A DNA stretch of 8,868 nt from the NCBI GenBank assembly GCA_964462295.1, contig CAYWXH010000072.1, positions 1-8,868 of the forward strand, read 5' to 3'. The notes below the pieces were generated by a model. It was not told the DNA's origin and searched no databases. It worked only from the letters and a program-made list of their open reading frames with translations. The first letter of the stretch is position 1. Every line of letters starts with the position of its first letter. The DNA comes from JALVIU01 sp964462295. GTDB taxonomy: Bacteria > Atribacterota > JALVIU01. Shown piece after piece: positions 1 through 7,266 of this stretch. A program made the translations under genes and the position numbers.

Positions 1-13
1 CCTCGCAATGACA
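1..13. repeat. Tip of interspersed inverted repeat (right-end orientation)
   Basis: CCTCGCAATGACA, identical to the right terminus of the intact element at 41-154. It forms the first bases of the window, so the rest of its element lies outside. It is the exact reverse complement of the last 13 bases (8856-8868). Confidence 0.85.
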
Positions 14-40
14 ATTCCAAATGGACGCCCTTTCCCACAA

Positions 41-154
41 TGTCATTGCGAGGAGCCCGTATTTTGGGCGACGAAGCAATCTCTAGTGCCCAAGGTGTAT
101 TGGGTCCCACAAAAGAGAGATTGCTTCGGCCCCTTGCGGGGCCTCGCAATGACA
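41..154. repeat. Intact 114-bp MITE-like inverted-repeat element, cloverleaf-forming
   Basis: The termini are perfect 13-bp inverted repeats, TGTCATTGCGAGG at 41-53 and CCTCGCAATGACA at 142-154. Inside is a second perfect 12-bp stem, GAAGCAATCTCT at 73-84 against AGAGATTGCTTC at 116-127, capped by a small hairpin (CCCAA 89-93 with TTGGG 100-104). Two side hairpins lie between the stems: GCCC/GGGC at 55-58 and 66-69, and GGCCCC-TTGC-GGGGCC at 128-143, whose last two bases overlap the outer stem. One strand can therefore form an outer stem with three arms. No protein of its own is convincing: the short reading frames here translate the repeat itself. Repeats with this TCATTGCGAGG...GAAGCAATCTC pattern are known as dispersed repeats in many bacterial genomes. 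Whether a transposase mobilises this one cannot be seen here. The element is clearly GC-richer than the neighbouring genes. Confidence 0.85.
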
Positions 155-180
155 AGACTTGGGGGAACGCAGATTCCCAC

Positions 181-207
181 GGCCCCTTGCGGGGGCTCGC
201 AATGACA
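181..207. repeat. Partial copy (right 27 bp) of the inverted-repeat element
   Basis: These 27 bases match 128-154 of the intact element with one difference: C at 142 is G here. They keep the GGCCCC-TTGC hairpin and the CTCGCAATGACA tip. The left part of the element is missing. A small hairpin (GGGAA 163-165/166-167 with TTCCC 174-178) lies just upstream in the spacer. Confidence 0.8.
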
Positions 208-222
208 GGAAGTGGGGAAGGG

Positions 223-234
223 CTCGCAATGACA
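223..234. repeat. Isolated repeat tip CTCGCAATGACA
   Basis: An exact 12-base copy of the element's right terminus. It starts 27 bp after the tip at 196-207 and has none of the internal stem sequence. The spacer (GGAAGTGGGGAAGGG) is purine-rich and unrelated to the element. Confidence 0.75.
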
Positions 235-254
235 GGGAAGGGAAAGAGCGAGTG

Positions 255-266
255 TTCGCAATGGCA
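255..266. repeat. Degenerate repeat tip
   Basis: TTCGCAATGGCA differs from the CTCGCAATGACA tip at two positions and lies 32 bp after the previous tip. It looks like a decayed copy and is the last recognisable one before the genes. Confidence 0.5.
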
Positions 267-468
267 AAAAGTAAGGGGGATGCTCCCATGTAAAATCAGA
301 AAAGTATTTTCTCTTTATAGAATCGAGAAAACCAGGGTTTGATTTTTATTACAAATATTACAATATCTGTCTATCTTTTATTTTGAGAAAAATATTCCTG
401 CTTTTTCCTTTTAAAGCTTTTACTATATATATTGTACTATAGCCTATTTAAGCCCATTAAGTACTATA
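267..468. other. AT-rich non-coding stretch downstream of cobM
   Basis: About 200 bases between the left repeat cluster and the cobM stop codon. Together with positions 1-266 it makes a 468-base gene-free end. I see no gene, RNA or strong terminator. The only minor structures are an 8-bp direct repeat GTACTATA at 434-441 and 461-468 (27-bp period) and an AT-rich 7-bp inverted repeat at 307-313/325-331. Confidence 0.5.
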
Positions 469-1212
469 TCAGATATCCTTTTTATTATAAAGATATGACC
501 ATACATAAGAAGGCGGTTCAAGGAACTCTCCTATCAAGATAAGCGCGGTACGTTCTATACCCTCTCTCTTTACAGTATTTGAGAGTCTAGAAAGTCTTGT
601 TTTTACGATTTTTTCATCAGGTCTTGAAACCTTATATGCAATAACTACAGGGGTATCAGGAGGATAAGAAGTAAGTAAATCTTTCTCCACCTCATCTATA
701 TGCCCTACAGATAAAAATAAAACCATAGAAGTCTTATGTTTTGCAAGTGATACTAATTTCTCTCTTTCAGGTACAGGGGTTTTACCTTCAACTCGTGTAA
801 GAATAAGCGTTTGGCTTACACCGGGAAGGGTATATTCTTTTGCAATCCTTGCAGATGCGGCAAGAAAGGAGCTAACCCCAGGTACAACCTCAAAAGGGAT
901 TCCAAGCTCTTTCATCTTTTCTGTTTCTTCAAATATAGAACTATATATAGAAGGGTCCCCTGAATGTATTCTCACAACCTTTTTGTGGGGAAAATTCTCT
1001 TTTATGTAAGCTACAATCTCCTCAAGGGTAAGACCGTAACTTTCTATCTTTTTTGCATATTTATTTAAATTTACAATCTCATCTGTTATAAGTGAATTGG
1101 CATATATTATAACATCTGCCTCTCTTATGATTTTATCTGCCTTAACAGTAAGTAATTCAGGGTCTCCTGGTCCCGCCCCTACAATATACACCTTGTTCCA
1201 CTTTTCGTACAT
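469..1212 (-). CDS. cobM: Precorrin-4 / cobalt-precorrin-4 C11-methyltransferase
   Basis: This cytoplasmic enzyme transfers a methyl group from S-adenosylmethionine to C-11 of (cobalt-)precorrin-4 in corrin ring synthesis. The 247-residue length fits the CobM/CbiF family. Visible motifs are VGAGPGD (11-17) at the start of the tetrapyrrole methylase fold, ADVIIYANSL (32-41), HSGDPSIY (83-90), PGVSSF (111-116) and LPGVSQTLILTR (129-140) followed by EGKTPVPERE, which is typical of CobM/CbiF rather than other corrin methylases. The ATG at 1212 has AGGGGG about 8 bases upstream. The gene lies 99 bp after the GNAT gene on the same strand and has no other cobalamin gene beside it here. Whether the pathway is aerobic (CobM) or anaerobic (CbiF) cannot be told from this protein alone. 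An AT-rich, probably anaerobic host would favour CbiF. Confidence 0.93.
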   Translation of the reverse strand: MYEKWNKVYIVGAGPGDPELLTVKADKIIREADVIIYANSLITDEIVNLNKYAKKIESYGLTLEEIVAYIKENFPHKKVVRIHSGDPSIYSSIFEETEKMKELGIPFEVVPGVSSFLAASARIAKEYTLPGVSQTLILTRVEGKTPVPEREKLVSLAKHKTSMVLFLSVGHIDEVEKDLLTSYPPDTPVVIAYKVSRPDEKIVKTRLSRLSNTVKREGIERTALILIGEFLEPPSYVWSYLYNKKDI

Positions 1213-1241
1213 TTTATAATCCCCCTATAATTCTAATCAAG

Positions 1242-1250
1242 ATAATACCA
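1242..1250 (-). promoter_or_regulatory. Possible extended -10 promoter element for cobM
   Basis: On the minus strand this reads TGGTATTAT: an extended TGn followed by TATTAT, which is 5/6 to the -10 consensus. It sits in the 99-bp gap and would start transcription about 20-25 bases before the cobM start. No good -35 hexamer lies 17 bp upstream. The main operon promoter contains a similar TGGTATGTT. This is weak evidence from one motif. Confidence 0.3.
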
Positions 1251-1311
1251 CCATAAAGCCCTCTGTTTTTTTCTATGTAGGTGTATAACAAATAAGAGAT
1301 ATATCATCTTT

Positions 1312-1794
1312 TTATTTTAATGAAATCATATTTTTGTATATACCTGGAAAAGAATCTGGAATAGGTATAGCTCCAACAACTTTCTCATAAAACTCTTTTG
1401 CACTATCTACCCAGCCAATTATTGCATAACCATACCCTTCTTCTCGCATGGCAAAAAGCGCTCGAAGCAATAAAACCCTTCCTATTCCCAATCCTCTGTA
1501 CTTTTCTGAAACTCCTGTAGGGCCAAAAAAAGCCTTATAAGTAGCATTGTATACAGAAAATCCCACTACCTCATCCCCTTTTGTAGCAATAAAACAGGAT
1601 ATAGGGTCCCTTGAAAATGCCACATCACACTCATTGACCCAATTTTCATAAAAGTTATTAGCTATATACTTAAGTATTCTACTTTTATCAAGGGCAAGGG
1701 GCCTTCTTATGAAAATACCTTTACTTTCAAGTTCTTCAAGACCTTCTATTTTTGAAGGAAGTTCATAAAGTTTTACCAACATATCAAAAGACAT
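1312..1794 (-). CDS. GNAT-family N-acetyltransferase
   Basis: A 160-residue single-domain protein of the GCN5-related acetyltransferase fold, expected to move an acetyl group from acetyl-CoA to an amine in the cytoplasm. The acetyl-CoA loop is clear in motif A: GVSEKYRGLGIG (94-105), with the R-G-x-G-x-G signature, then a long helix. A typical C-terminal segment follows (FYEKVVGAIPIP, 135-146). The ATG at 1794 is preceded by AGGAGGT at good spacing, so the start is secure. The gene begins 28 bp after the lacI-like stop and is probably in the same operon. The substrate is unknown. An amino sugar or glycoside handled by the transporter is possible but only inferred from context. Confidence 0.85.
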   Translation of the reverse strand: MSFDMLVKLYELPSKIEGLEELESKGIFIRRPLALDKSRILKYIANNFYENWVNECDVAFSRDPISCFIATKGDEVVGFSVYNATYKAFFGPTGVSEKYRGLGIGRVLLLRALFAMREEGYGYAIIGWVDSAKEFYEKVVGAIPIPDSFPGIYKNMISLK

Positions 1795-1822
1795 ATCTAC
1801 CTCCTAATATTTTATTGAAACT

Positions 1823-2845
1823 CTACGCAGACCCTCGAATAATTAATTTCGGGGGTAAAATAATCCTCTTAAATTCTCTATGATCAGGATTTTTTAAGGC
1901 ATTATCAAGTATTTTGATGGCATGAAAGGCCATTTTATCCACAGATTGGTCTATTGTAGTAAGAGGGGGGAAAAAATATTCTGAAATAGGTATATTATCT
2001 ATACTTAAAACAGCCATATCCTCAGGAATTTTAAGCGACTTTTCGTATATAGCATGATACACCCCCGTTGCCCTTTCATCTCCAGATATAAATATAGCCC
2101 TTGGAAACTTAGCCTGTTTTAATAACTCTTTTGTTCTCTTATATGCTATTTTTGCATTTATTACACCATATTCAATAGAAAATCTACCAATATTAGATTC
2201 TATACATGCACTGAGAAACCCCTCTGCCCTATCATGATTAACAGTAAAGTCTTTGTTTCCAAGAAAAAACACTATAGAATCATATCCTTTTTTAATAAGA
2301 TATTTGGCCCCTATATAACCTGCTTTTACATTATCAAGATTTACATAAGAGGTATTTTTATAGATAGGGTCTTTTCCTATTATTACAAATGGAATATTTT
2401 CTGTAACAAGATACTCTATACGCGGGTCTTTATCGCGGGTATCAAACAATACAGCACCATCTGCAAGCCTATTTTTTAAAAGATAAAATCCATCATGTCT
2501 ATCTTTTTCTATCTTATATGCAGAAGATCTGGAAATAATAACTTTATAACCTAGCCTATTTGCCTCTACATCTATATATCTTATGACAGAATTATGGAAA
2601 TTTCCTACATAGTTTATAGTACTTTCACCTACAAAAACTATAATAATCCCTGTCTGTTTTTTTCGTAGAGACCTTGCTATTATATTTACTTCATATCCTG
2701 TATTCTTTATTATCTCCAATACTCGATTTCTCGTTTTAGGATGAACATTCTCTTCTTCATTTAACACACGTGATACAGTACGAGGAGAGACTCCGGCAAT
2801 ACTTGCAATGTCCTTTATGGTATATTTTTTCAAATCTTTTTTCAT
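1823..2845 (-). CDS. LacI/GalR-family transcriptional regulator
   Basis: A 340-residue DNA-binding regulator, likely the local repressor of this operon. The N-terminal helix-turn-helix is canonical: YTIKDIASIAGVSPRTVSRVLN (8-29), split here as YTIKDIASIAG then VSPRTVSRVLN. The hinge helix NIIARSLRKKQTG (54-66) has Leu60 where LacI Leu56 inserts into the centre of its operator. The remainder is a periplasmic-binding-protein-like effector domain typical of sugar-responsive members. The ATG at 2845 is chosen because AGGTG lies 4 bases upstream, overlapping the stop of the preceding gene. A GTG at 2851 would add two residues but has no good ribosome binding site. The gene starts within a few bases of the glycosyltransferase stop, so it is co-transcribed and probably autoregulated through the operator at 8599-8621. 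The effector is unknown. Confidence 0.93.
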   Translation of the reverse strand: MKKDLKKYTIKDIASIAGVSPRTVSRVLNEEENVHPKTRNRVLEIIKNTGYEVNIIARSLRKKQTGIIIVFVGESTINYVGNFHNSVIRYIDVEANRLGYKVIISRSSAYKIEKDRHDGFYLLKNRLADGAVLFDTRDKDPRIEYLVTENIPFVIIGKDPIYKNTSYVNLDNVKAGYIGAKYLIKKGYDSIVFFLGNKDFTVNHDRAEGFLSACIESNIGRFSIEYGVINAKIAYKRTKELLKQAKFPRAIFISGDERATGVYHAIYEKSLKIPEDMAVLSIDNIPISEYFFPPLTTIDQSVDKMAFHAIKILDNALKNPDHREFKRIILPPKLIIRGSA

Positions 2846-2851
2846 TTTCAC

Positions 2852-4189
2852 CTATATAATTTCTCTTAAATACCTCTGAAGACTATCATATGAGAAATAT
2901 TTCTTTCCAATAGCAAAATTTTCTTCCACCATTTCCCTTCTATACTCTCTATCTAAAAGGACCCTTATGCTTTCTCTCGCTGCATATTTTACCACATCAC
3001 TTCTTATCTCGGCAAGTCCATCCTCGGAAATGGTATATCTATTACCCAAGGAAATCACTTTAAAACCTTTGGGTTTTATATCTTCTTCATATACACTATA
3101 CTCAAATACTATCATGGGTCTTTTTGCAAATACCCCTTCCAAAAATTGGTTCCCCCACCCCTCATATATACTTGGATATGTAATTATATCTGAAAATACA
3201 TAGGTATCCCATAATGAATAAACCTTGTGCCCATTTTTTATCCCTCTGGAGTGATCTACGTATTCATTAGCTAATACAAGGTCCACTCTTTTTTCTTTTG
3301 CCCTTTTTAATAGCTTCTTGACATAATCTTTTGTCCCCTCTATCATGCCCACAAGAAGATGAATAATCTTGCTCTCACTTGTAAATATCTCTCCATTGTA
3401 AAGTCTTTTTCCTTCCAAAAGATGCCTTTGACTGTTTATCTCTCCAATTACATCTATTGCAAGTTCTATTGCCTTTCTATTTGTCACTCGAGTAGCTTGA
3501 AGCATTATTATATCATTTTTCTTTATCCCTAATACCTCTCTAAAATCTTTATTATAGTCATCTATATCCCAAAGTGGTGCAGAAAAATCAAATACATTTG
3601 GGATAACAAAAGAATCAATTCCCCTTCTCTTTTTAAGCTCCCTCTTGGCAGGGGTGTTTATAACTACATGTTTCATCCATGAAATATTAGGGGGGTAATA
3701 GGTAAGGAGGGCATCTCTTACAAAATCACAGGTAGGATGGGAAAAACTTTCCCTTTCCCACCAAAAATCATGATGATGACCTATTGTGTTTAATTTAAGT
3801 TCATTTATCACTTCGGTAAAAGCAATAGCTGTAGGAATACTTCTACCTATAGAAAGTATATTGTTTGGGATAATAAGATCGATTTTATTTTCCAATATTA
3901 CATCTTTTAATCTCTTTTTTATCTTGTCTGCCCTATTTTTTATAGCATCTACAAGCTCATTTTCATTTTTGAATTCTTTTAGTTTTACATAAGCATTTTT
4001 TTCTATTAAAAGGTCCTCAGGATCCCTATAATCAAGCTCCTTTAAGGTTATATTATAAGGAAGAGATGTGCTACCAGAGATAAAAACAACCCTATGCCCC
4101 ATATCTTCCAATACCTTCTTCCATTTCTCCATTTCCAAAGAAACTCCATCTGTCTCGCCTGTTCTATAATGAGAAAGGGCTATATTCAT
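2852..4189 (-). CDS. GT-B fold glycosyltransferase, GT4-like
   Basis: A 445-residue, probably cytoplasmic glycosyltransferase. The N-terminal half opens with a Rossmann-type strand (MNIALSHYRTGETDGVSLEM, 1-20) in which a G-rich loop precedes a long helix, as in GT4 acceptor domains. It carries an unusual motif GHHHDFWWER (137-146). The C-terminal half holds QATRVTNRKAIELAI (231-245) and the E-x7-E signature EGWGNQFLE (343-351), the nucleotide-sugar site of retaining GT4 enzymes. There are no signal or membrane segments. The ATG at 4189 has GGGAGG about 9 bases upstream, overlapping the stop of the ATPase gene, with a 14-bp gap. A glycosyltransferase in an importer operon hints at synthesis or remodelling of a small glycoside, for example a disaccharide or a glycosylglycerate-type solute of the mannosylglucosylglycerate class. 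Donor and acceptor are not determined. Confidence 0.82.
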   Translation of the reverse strand: MNIALSHYRTGETDGVSLEMEKWKKVLEDMGHRVVFISGSTSLPYNITLKELDYRDPEDLLIEKNAYVKLKEFKNENELVDAIKNRADKIKKRLKDVILENKIDLIIPNNILSIGRSIPTAIAFTEVINELKLNTIGHHHDFWWERESFSHPTCDFVRDALLTYYPPNISWMKHVVINTPAKRELKKRRGIDSFVIPNVFDFSAPLWDIDDYNKDFREVLGIKKNDIIMLQATRVTNRKAIELAIDVIGEINSQRHLLEGKRLYNGEIFTSESKIIHLLVGMIEGTKDYVKKLLKRAKEKRVDLVLANEYVDHSRGIKNGHKVYSLWDTYVFSDIITYPSIYEGWGNQFLEGVFAKRPMIVFEYSVYEEDIKPKGFKVISLGNRYTISEDGLAEIRSDVVKYAARESIRVLLDREYRREMVEENFAIGKKYFSYDSLQRYLREII

Positions 4190-4203
4190 ATTGTTTTTCC
4201 TCC

Positions 4204-5289
4204 CTATATCCTAAGTTCGGTCTGTGGGTCAAAAAGCAAAAGACTGTTTTTCTTAAAAGCTATCGGGAATTTTTCACCAGGCTTTACTATGACTTCACTT
4301 GGAACTACAATCTTTATTATTTTATCATTTAACTTAGATACAATTATATTGTGAGAACCTTGAGGTTCTATGAGAAGACACTCCAGGGTCAAAAGGGGCT
4401 CCTCTTTTGGAAAAACAGTGATATTTTCAGGTCTTACACCTAATACAACTTCACTTCCATTATAGGAGGCTAGGCGTTTTTTGAAAGAATCATCTAATAG
4501 TACTTTAAATTCGGGATTTATAAGGTAAAGCTTATCATCTTCCATGCCAATCCTCACTTTTATAAAATTGGTAGGGGGTGTACCTATAAAATTGGCAACA
4601 AACATATTGGCAGAGTCATGATAAACATCCCATGGGGTCCCTATCTGAACAATTTCTCCATCTTTCATTATTACAATTCTATCTGCAAGACTCATTGCCT
4701 CAGATTGGTCATGTGTAACAAAGATAGTAGTAGCTTTGGTCCTTACATGTATCGACTTCAATTCTGTTCTCATGGAAACCCTAAGTTTTGCATCAAGGTT
4801 AGAAAGGGGTTCATCCATTAGAAATATTTTTGGTTTTACAGCAACCGCCCTCGCTACTGCGACACGCTGTCTCTGCCCTCCTGAAAGTTGATTTGGGAAG
4901 CGATCAAGATAGTCTGTTATATCAGTCATTTGAGCCACTTCTCTTACCGTTTTGTCTATCTCAGAAGTGGATAGTCTTTTCAGCCTCAAGGCATAGGCTA
5001 TATTCTGATAAACTGTCATATGTGGCCAGACTGCATAGCTTTGAAAGATCATACTCATATTTCTCTTCCAAGGAGGAAGAGTAGTTATATCCCTTTCATC
5101 CATTATAATATTACCCCTTGTAACTTCTTCCAATCCTGCAATCATACGTAAAGTAGTAGTTTTCCCACATCCAGAAGGCCCTAGTAATACCAAAAACTCC
5201 CCATCATCTATCTTAAGATTTATATCTTTTACTGCCCAAACATTTCTTCCATATCTTTTATATACATGTTCCAATCTCAGGTTAGCCAT
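4204..5289 (-). CDS. ABC sugar importer ATPase, MalK/UgpC/MsmK type
   Basis: A 361-residue ATP-hydrolysing subunit that works as a dimer on the inner face of the membrane with the two permeases next door. All nucleotide-binding motifs are intact: Walker A GPSGCGKTT (37-45), Q-loop Gln83 (MIFQSYAVWPHM), signature LSGGQ (135-139), Walker B FLMDEP (156-161), D-loop NLD (164-166) and switch His193 (VTHDQSEAM). The C-terminal 120 or so residues form the TOBE regulatory region with LGVRPENI (283-290), which marks the CUT1 carbohydrate/polyol subfamily. The ATG at 5289 follows GGAGAGG at close to ideal spacing, 18 bp after the MalG-like stop. A dedicated ATPase in the operon means the importer need not share a genome-wide one. 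The substrate cannot be read from this subunit. Confidence 0.95.
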   Translation of the reverse strand: MANLRLEHVYKRYGRNVWAVKDINLKIDDGEFLVLLGPSGCGKTTTLRMIAGLEEVTRGNIIMDERDITTLPPWKRNMSMIFQSYAVWPHMTVYQNIAYALRLKRLSTSEIDKTVREVAQMTDITDYLDRFPNQLSGGQRQRVAVARAVAVKPKIFLMDEPLSNLDAKLRVSMRTELKSIHVRTKATTIFVTHDQSEAMSLADRIVIMKDGEIVQIGTPWDVYHDSANMFVANFIGTPPTNFIKVRIGMEDDKLYLINPEFKVLLDDSFKKRLASYNGSEVVLGVRPENITVFPKEEPLLTLECLLIEPQGSHNIIVSKLNDKIIKIVVPSEVIVKPGEKFPIAFKKNSLLLFDPQTELRI

Positions 5290-5307
5290 ATGACCTCTCC
5301 TTATCTT

Positions 5308-6360
5308 CTAAACTTGAACTCCTCCCCACATCTGATTGATATATCTCCTTATAAAAAGTGTAAAAATAACCATAGGAATAGCCATAGATATACCACCCGC
5401 AGCAGTAAGATTTACCTGCCCACTTGCACCTATTAAACTCTGGTATACAACGACTGAAAAGGTGGGGTTAAACTGAGTAAGAATAAGTGCAGAAACTGTT
5501 TCATTCCACGCACCAATAAAGGCATACATGGCACATGCAGCAAGCCCTGGTAATGCAAGGGGGAGTGTTATATTTAAAAATGTTCTTAATCTCGTTGCAC
5601 CAAAAACATAGGCTGCCTCTTCAAGCTCTGTAGATATGCCCATAAAAATGCTTGCCGTAATCCAAATAGTAAGTGCAATAGAACCTACTGAATAAACAAG
5701 GGATAGACCTATGGGTCTATCGTAAAAACCTATACGCGCAAGGATTACAACCATAGGCATGGCTATAGCAACAGCGGGAAAAACCCTTACAAAAAGTACA
5801 CTTATCTTGAGGAGATTTTTACCACGAAACATATACCTTGCGAAGGCATATCCCCCCATCCCTCCAATAGTAAGAGATATTAAAATAGTAAGGCCTGCTA
5901 TCTCAAGACTTCGAATAAGGGCAGGGACTGCATCTCTTGTTACTTGAAAGAATGTTATGTAATTGTTAAAGATACTCTTCCGTAACTTAAAATAAACCTC
6001 TTTTCTTGTCTTTAAGTTATCTATATAAGATTTTATCTTCTTCTCTGTTGTAATTATATTAAGCTCTGTTCTCATATATCTTACTATTTTGTCAATATGT
6101 TTTGTATCAATTACAGTATCATATCCCCCTAGTCGGGGATCGTATATAGACAACAAATACCCTTTTCTCCCCTTTTCTATCTTAAACTTTGAAGAAAGGG
6201 CAGGAACAAGGGGTAGAGGGTATTGATATGCCTCCCTTGAGGAAAGAAGAGAAAGAGAAACAAGAAAATAGATAGGTGTGATAATGGTAAGGGCAATACC
6301 TGTGATAAGTATATAGAAAATAGTTTTTCTTATAAGTTTGGTTACAAATCTCTTATCCAT
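5308..6360 (-). CDS. ABC sugar permease, MalG type, with large extracytoplasmic insertion
   Basis: A 350-residue inner-membrane subunit of a CUT1-type carbohydrate importer. TM1 spans about residues 13-39. The other predicted segments start near 152, 186, 216, 268 and 322. The ATPase-coupling EAA loop is clear: EAAYVFGATRLRTF (248-261) then ITLPLALP (264-271). MalG-type permeases are usually about 270-290 residues. The excess here is a hydrophilic, Lys-rich block at about 58-132 between TM1 and the NYITFF segment, which by topology faces the periplasm. The ATG at 6360 is chosen for its AGGTG 6 bases upstream, and it lies one base past the stop of the MalF-type gene. A GTG at 6369 would add three residues and overlap that stop. 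It is co-transcribed with its partner permease. Confidence 0.92.
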   Translation of the reverse strand: MDKRFVTKLIRKTIFYILITGIALTIITPIYFLVSLSLLSSREAYQYPLPLVPALSSKFKIEKGRKGYLLSIYDPRLGGYDTVIDTKHIDKIVRYMRTELNIITTEKKIKSYIDNLKTRKEVYFKLRKSIFNNYITFFQVTRDAVPALIRSLEIAGLTILISLTIGGMGGYAFARYMFRGKNLLKISVLFVRVFPAVAIAMPMVVILARIGFYDRPIGLSLVYSVGSIALTIWITASIFMGISTELEEAAYVFGATRLRTFLNITLPLALPGLAACAMYAFIGAWNETVSALILTQFNPTFSVVVYQSLIGASGQVNLTAAGGISMAIPMVIFTLFIRRYINQMWGGVQV

Positions 6361-6361
6361 A

Positions 6362-7243
6362 TTATTCACCTACTTCCTCATACTTCTCAAAAGCGCCAGA
6401 GAGCTTAAGATACAACACAGCTGCAGTAGTAACAATTACTGCAACTATAACCGCATAGGTGGATGCAATCTGATAGCTATTTTCAAGACGGGATACCTCT
6501 TCTTTATAATAGACCACCCTTTCAAGCAAAAGGGGTATCCTGTCAAATCCAAACAATAAGACCACTATAAGCCATATCTGAATAGCAGAGATAAGCCTCA
6601 ATATAACTGCTGTTACTATAGTAGGTTTCAGCATAGGAATAGTTATATCCATAAGTGTCCTAAACCTGTTTGCCCCAAAGACATAACCTGCCTCTTGTGC
6701 CTCTTTAGAAAGATTTTGAAGACCTGCAAGGAGAATAATCATCATGGAAGGGATAACTTGCCATGCATCTACAAAAATAATAAGCCACATAACAGAAAAG
6801 GTAGAACCATTTAGAAAATGAATACGTGCACCTTTTTCTAAAAACCCAAGATAGTAAAGCAGGCTATTCATCCATCCATTTGTGGTAAGTCCTGTCTTCC
6901 AGATAGCTGCAGCCCCAACGGCAGGAAGAGCCATAGGTATCATCGCCAAAAACAAAAAGATACCTGAACCTTTAAATTTTTTATTTATAAGAAGTGCTAA
7001 CGCCAATGCTATTATAAATTCTATAAAAACCGATACCAATGCTATAAAGGCAGTATTTCTAAATGCAAGGCCAAAGGAGGTATGTGTAAATACTTCAATA
7101 TAGTTATTAAAAGTAAAACCACCTTTTGGATTTCTGAAGCTATTATATATAGCGGAGATAACAGGACTTAACCAAAAGAAAAAGTAATAAAGAATAGTAG
7201 GCGCTATAAGAATATAGGGTATCCACTTTTTTTTAAGTTTCAA
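6362..7243 (-). CDS. ABC sugar permease, MalF/UgpA type
   Basis: A 293-residue inner-membrane subunit that pairs with the MalG-type permease to form the transport channel. Six hydrophobic segments are visible, beginning at about residues 8, 64, 95, 149, 205 and 259. The EAA coupling loop reads EAGYVFGANRFRTL (184-197) followed by ITIPMLKP (200-207). Length is normal for short MalF-like proteins of the UgpA/LacF sort, without the large periplasmic domain of E. coli MalF. The start is uncertain. A TTG at 7243 has AGGGAG 6 bases upstream and is preferred. A GTG at 7258 adds five residues, but its only G-rich run directly abuts the start codon. The gene follows the binding-protein gene after a strong stem-loop. 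Confidence 0.92.
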   Translation of the reverse strand: MKLKKKWIPYILIAPTILYYFFFWLSPVISAIYNSFRNPKGGFTFNNYIEVFTHTSFGLAFRNTAFIALVSVFIEFIIALALALLINKKFKGSGIFLFLAMIPMALPAVGAAAIWKTGLTTNGWMNSLLYYLGFLEKGARIHFLNGSTFSVMWLIIFVDAWQVIPSMMIILLAGLQNLSKEAQEAGYVFGANRFRTLMDITIPMLKPTIVTAVILRLISAIQIWLIVVLLFGFDRIPLLLERVVYYKEEVSRLENSYQIASTYAVIVAVIVTTAAVLYLKLSGAFEKYEEVGE

Positions 7244-7266
7244 ATTTATCTCCCTCACCCCCTATT

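Noticed and set aside
1..266. A CRISPR array
   Set aside because: The spacing of repeat tips is irregular, spacers are short and partly element-derived, tips occur in both orientations, and no cas gene is present.
270..287. A possible terminator on the minus strand: GGGA-GCA-TCCC followed by a T-rich run
   Set aside because: The stem is only 4 bp and lies about 180 bases past the cobM stop, so it is too weak to call.
8..342. Several short open frames on both strands in the left repeat cluster
   Set aside because: They simply translate the repeat copies in different frames, have no ribosome binding sites, and show no known domain.
328..347. A plus-strand hairpin AAAC-CAGG-GTTT followed by GATTTTT
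   Set aside because: The stem is 4 bp and no plus-strand gene precedes it, so there is nothing to terminate.
1213..1311. A cobalamin riboswitch ahead of cobM
   Set aside because: The gap is 99 bp, too short for the class, and I see no B12-box-like sequence in it.
2234..5084. Plus-strand open frames of 62-86 codons inside the minus-strand genes
   Set aside because: They lie opposite well-supported genes with intact family motifs and show no domain, start signal or operon context of their own.
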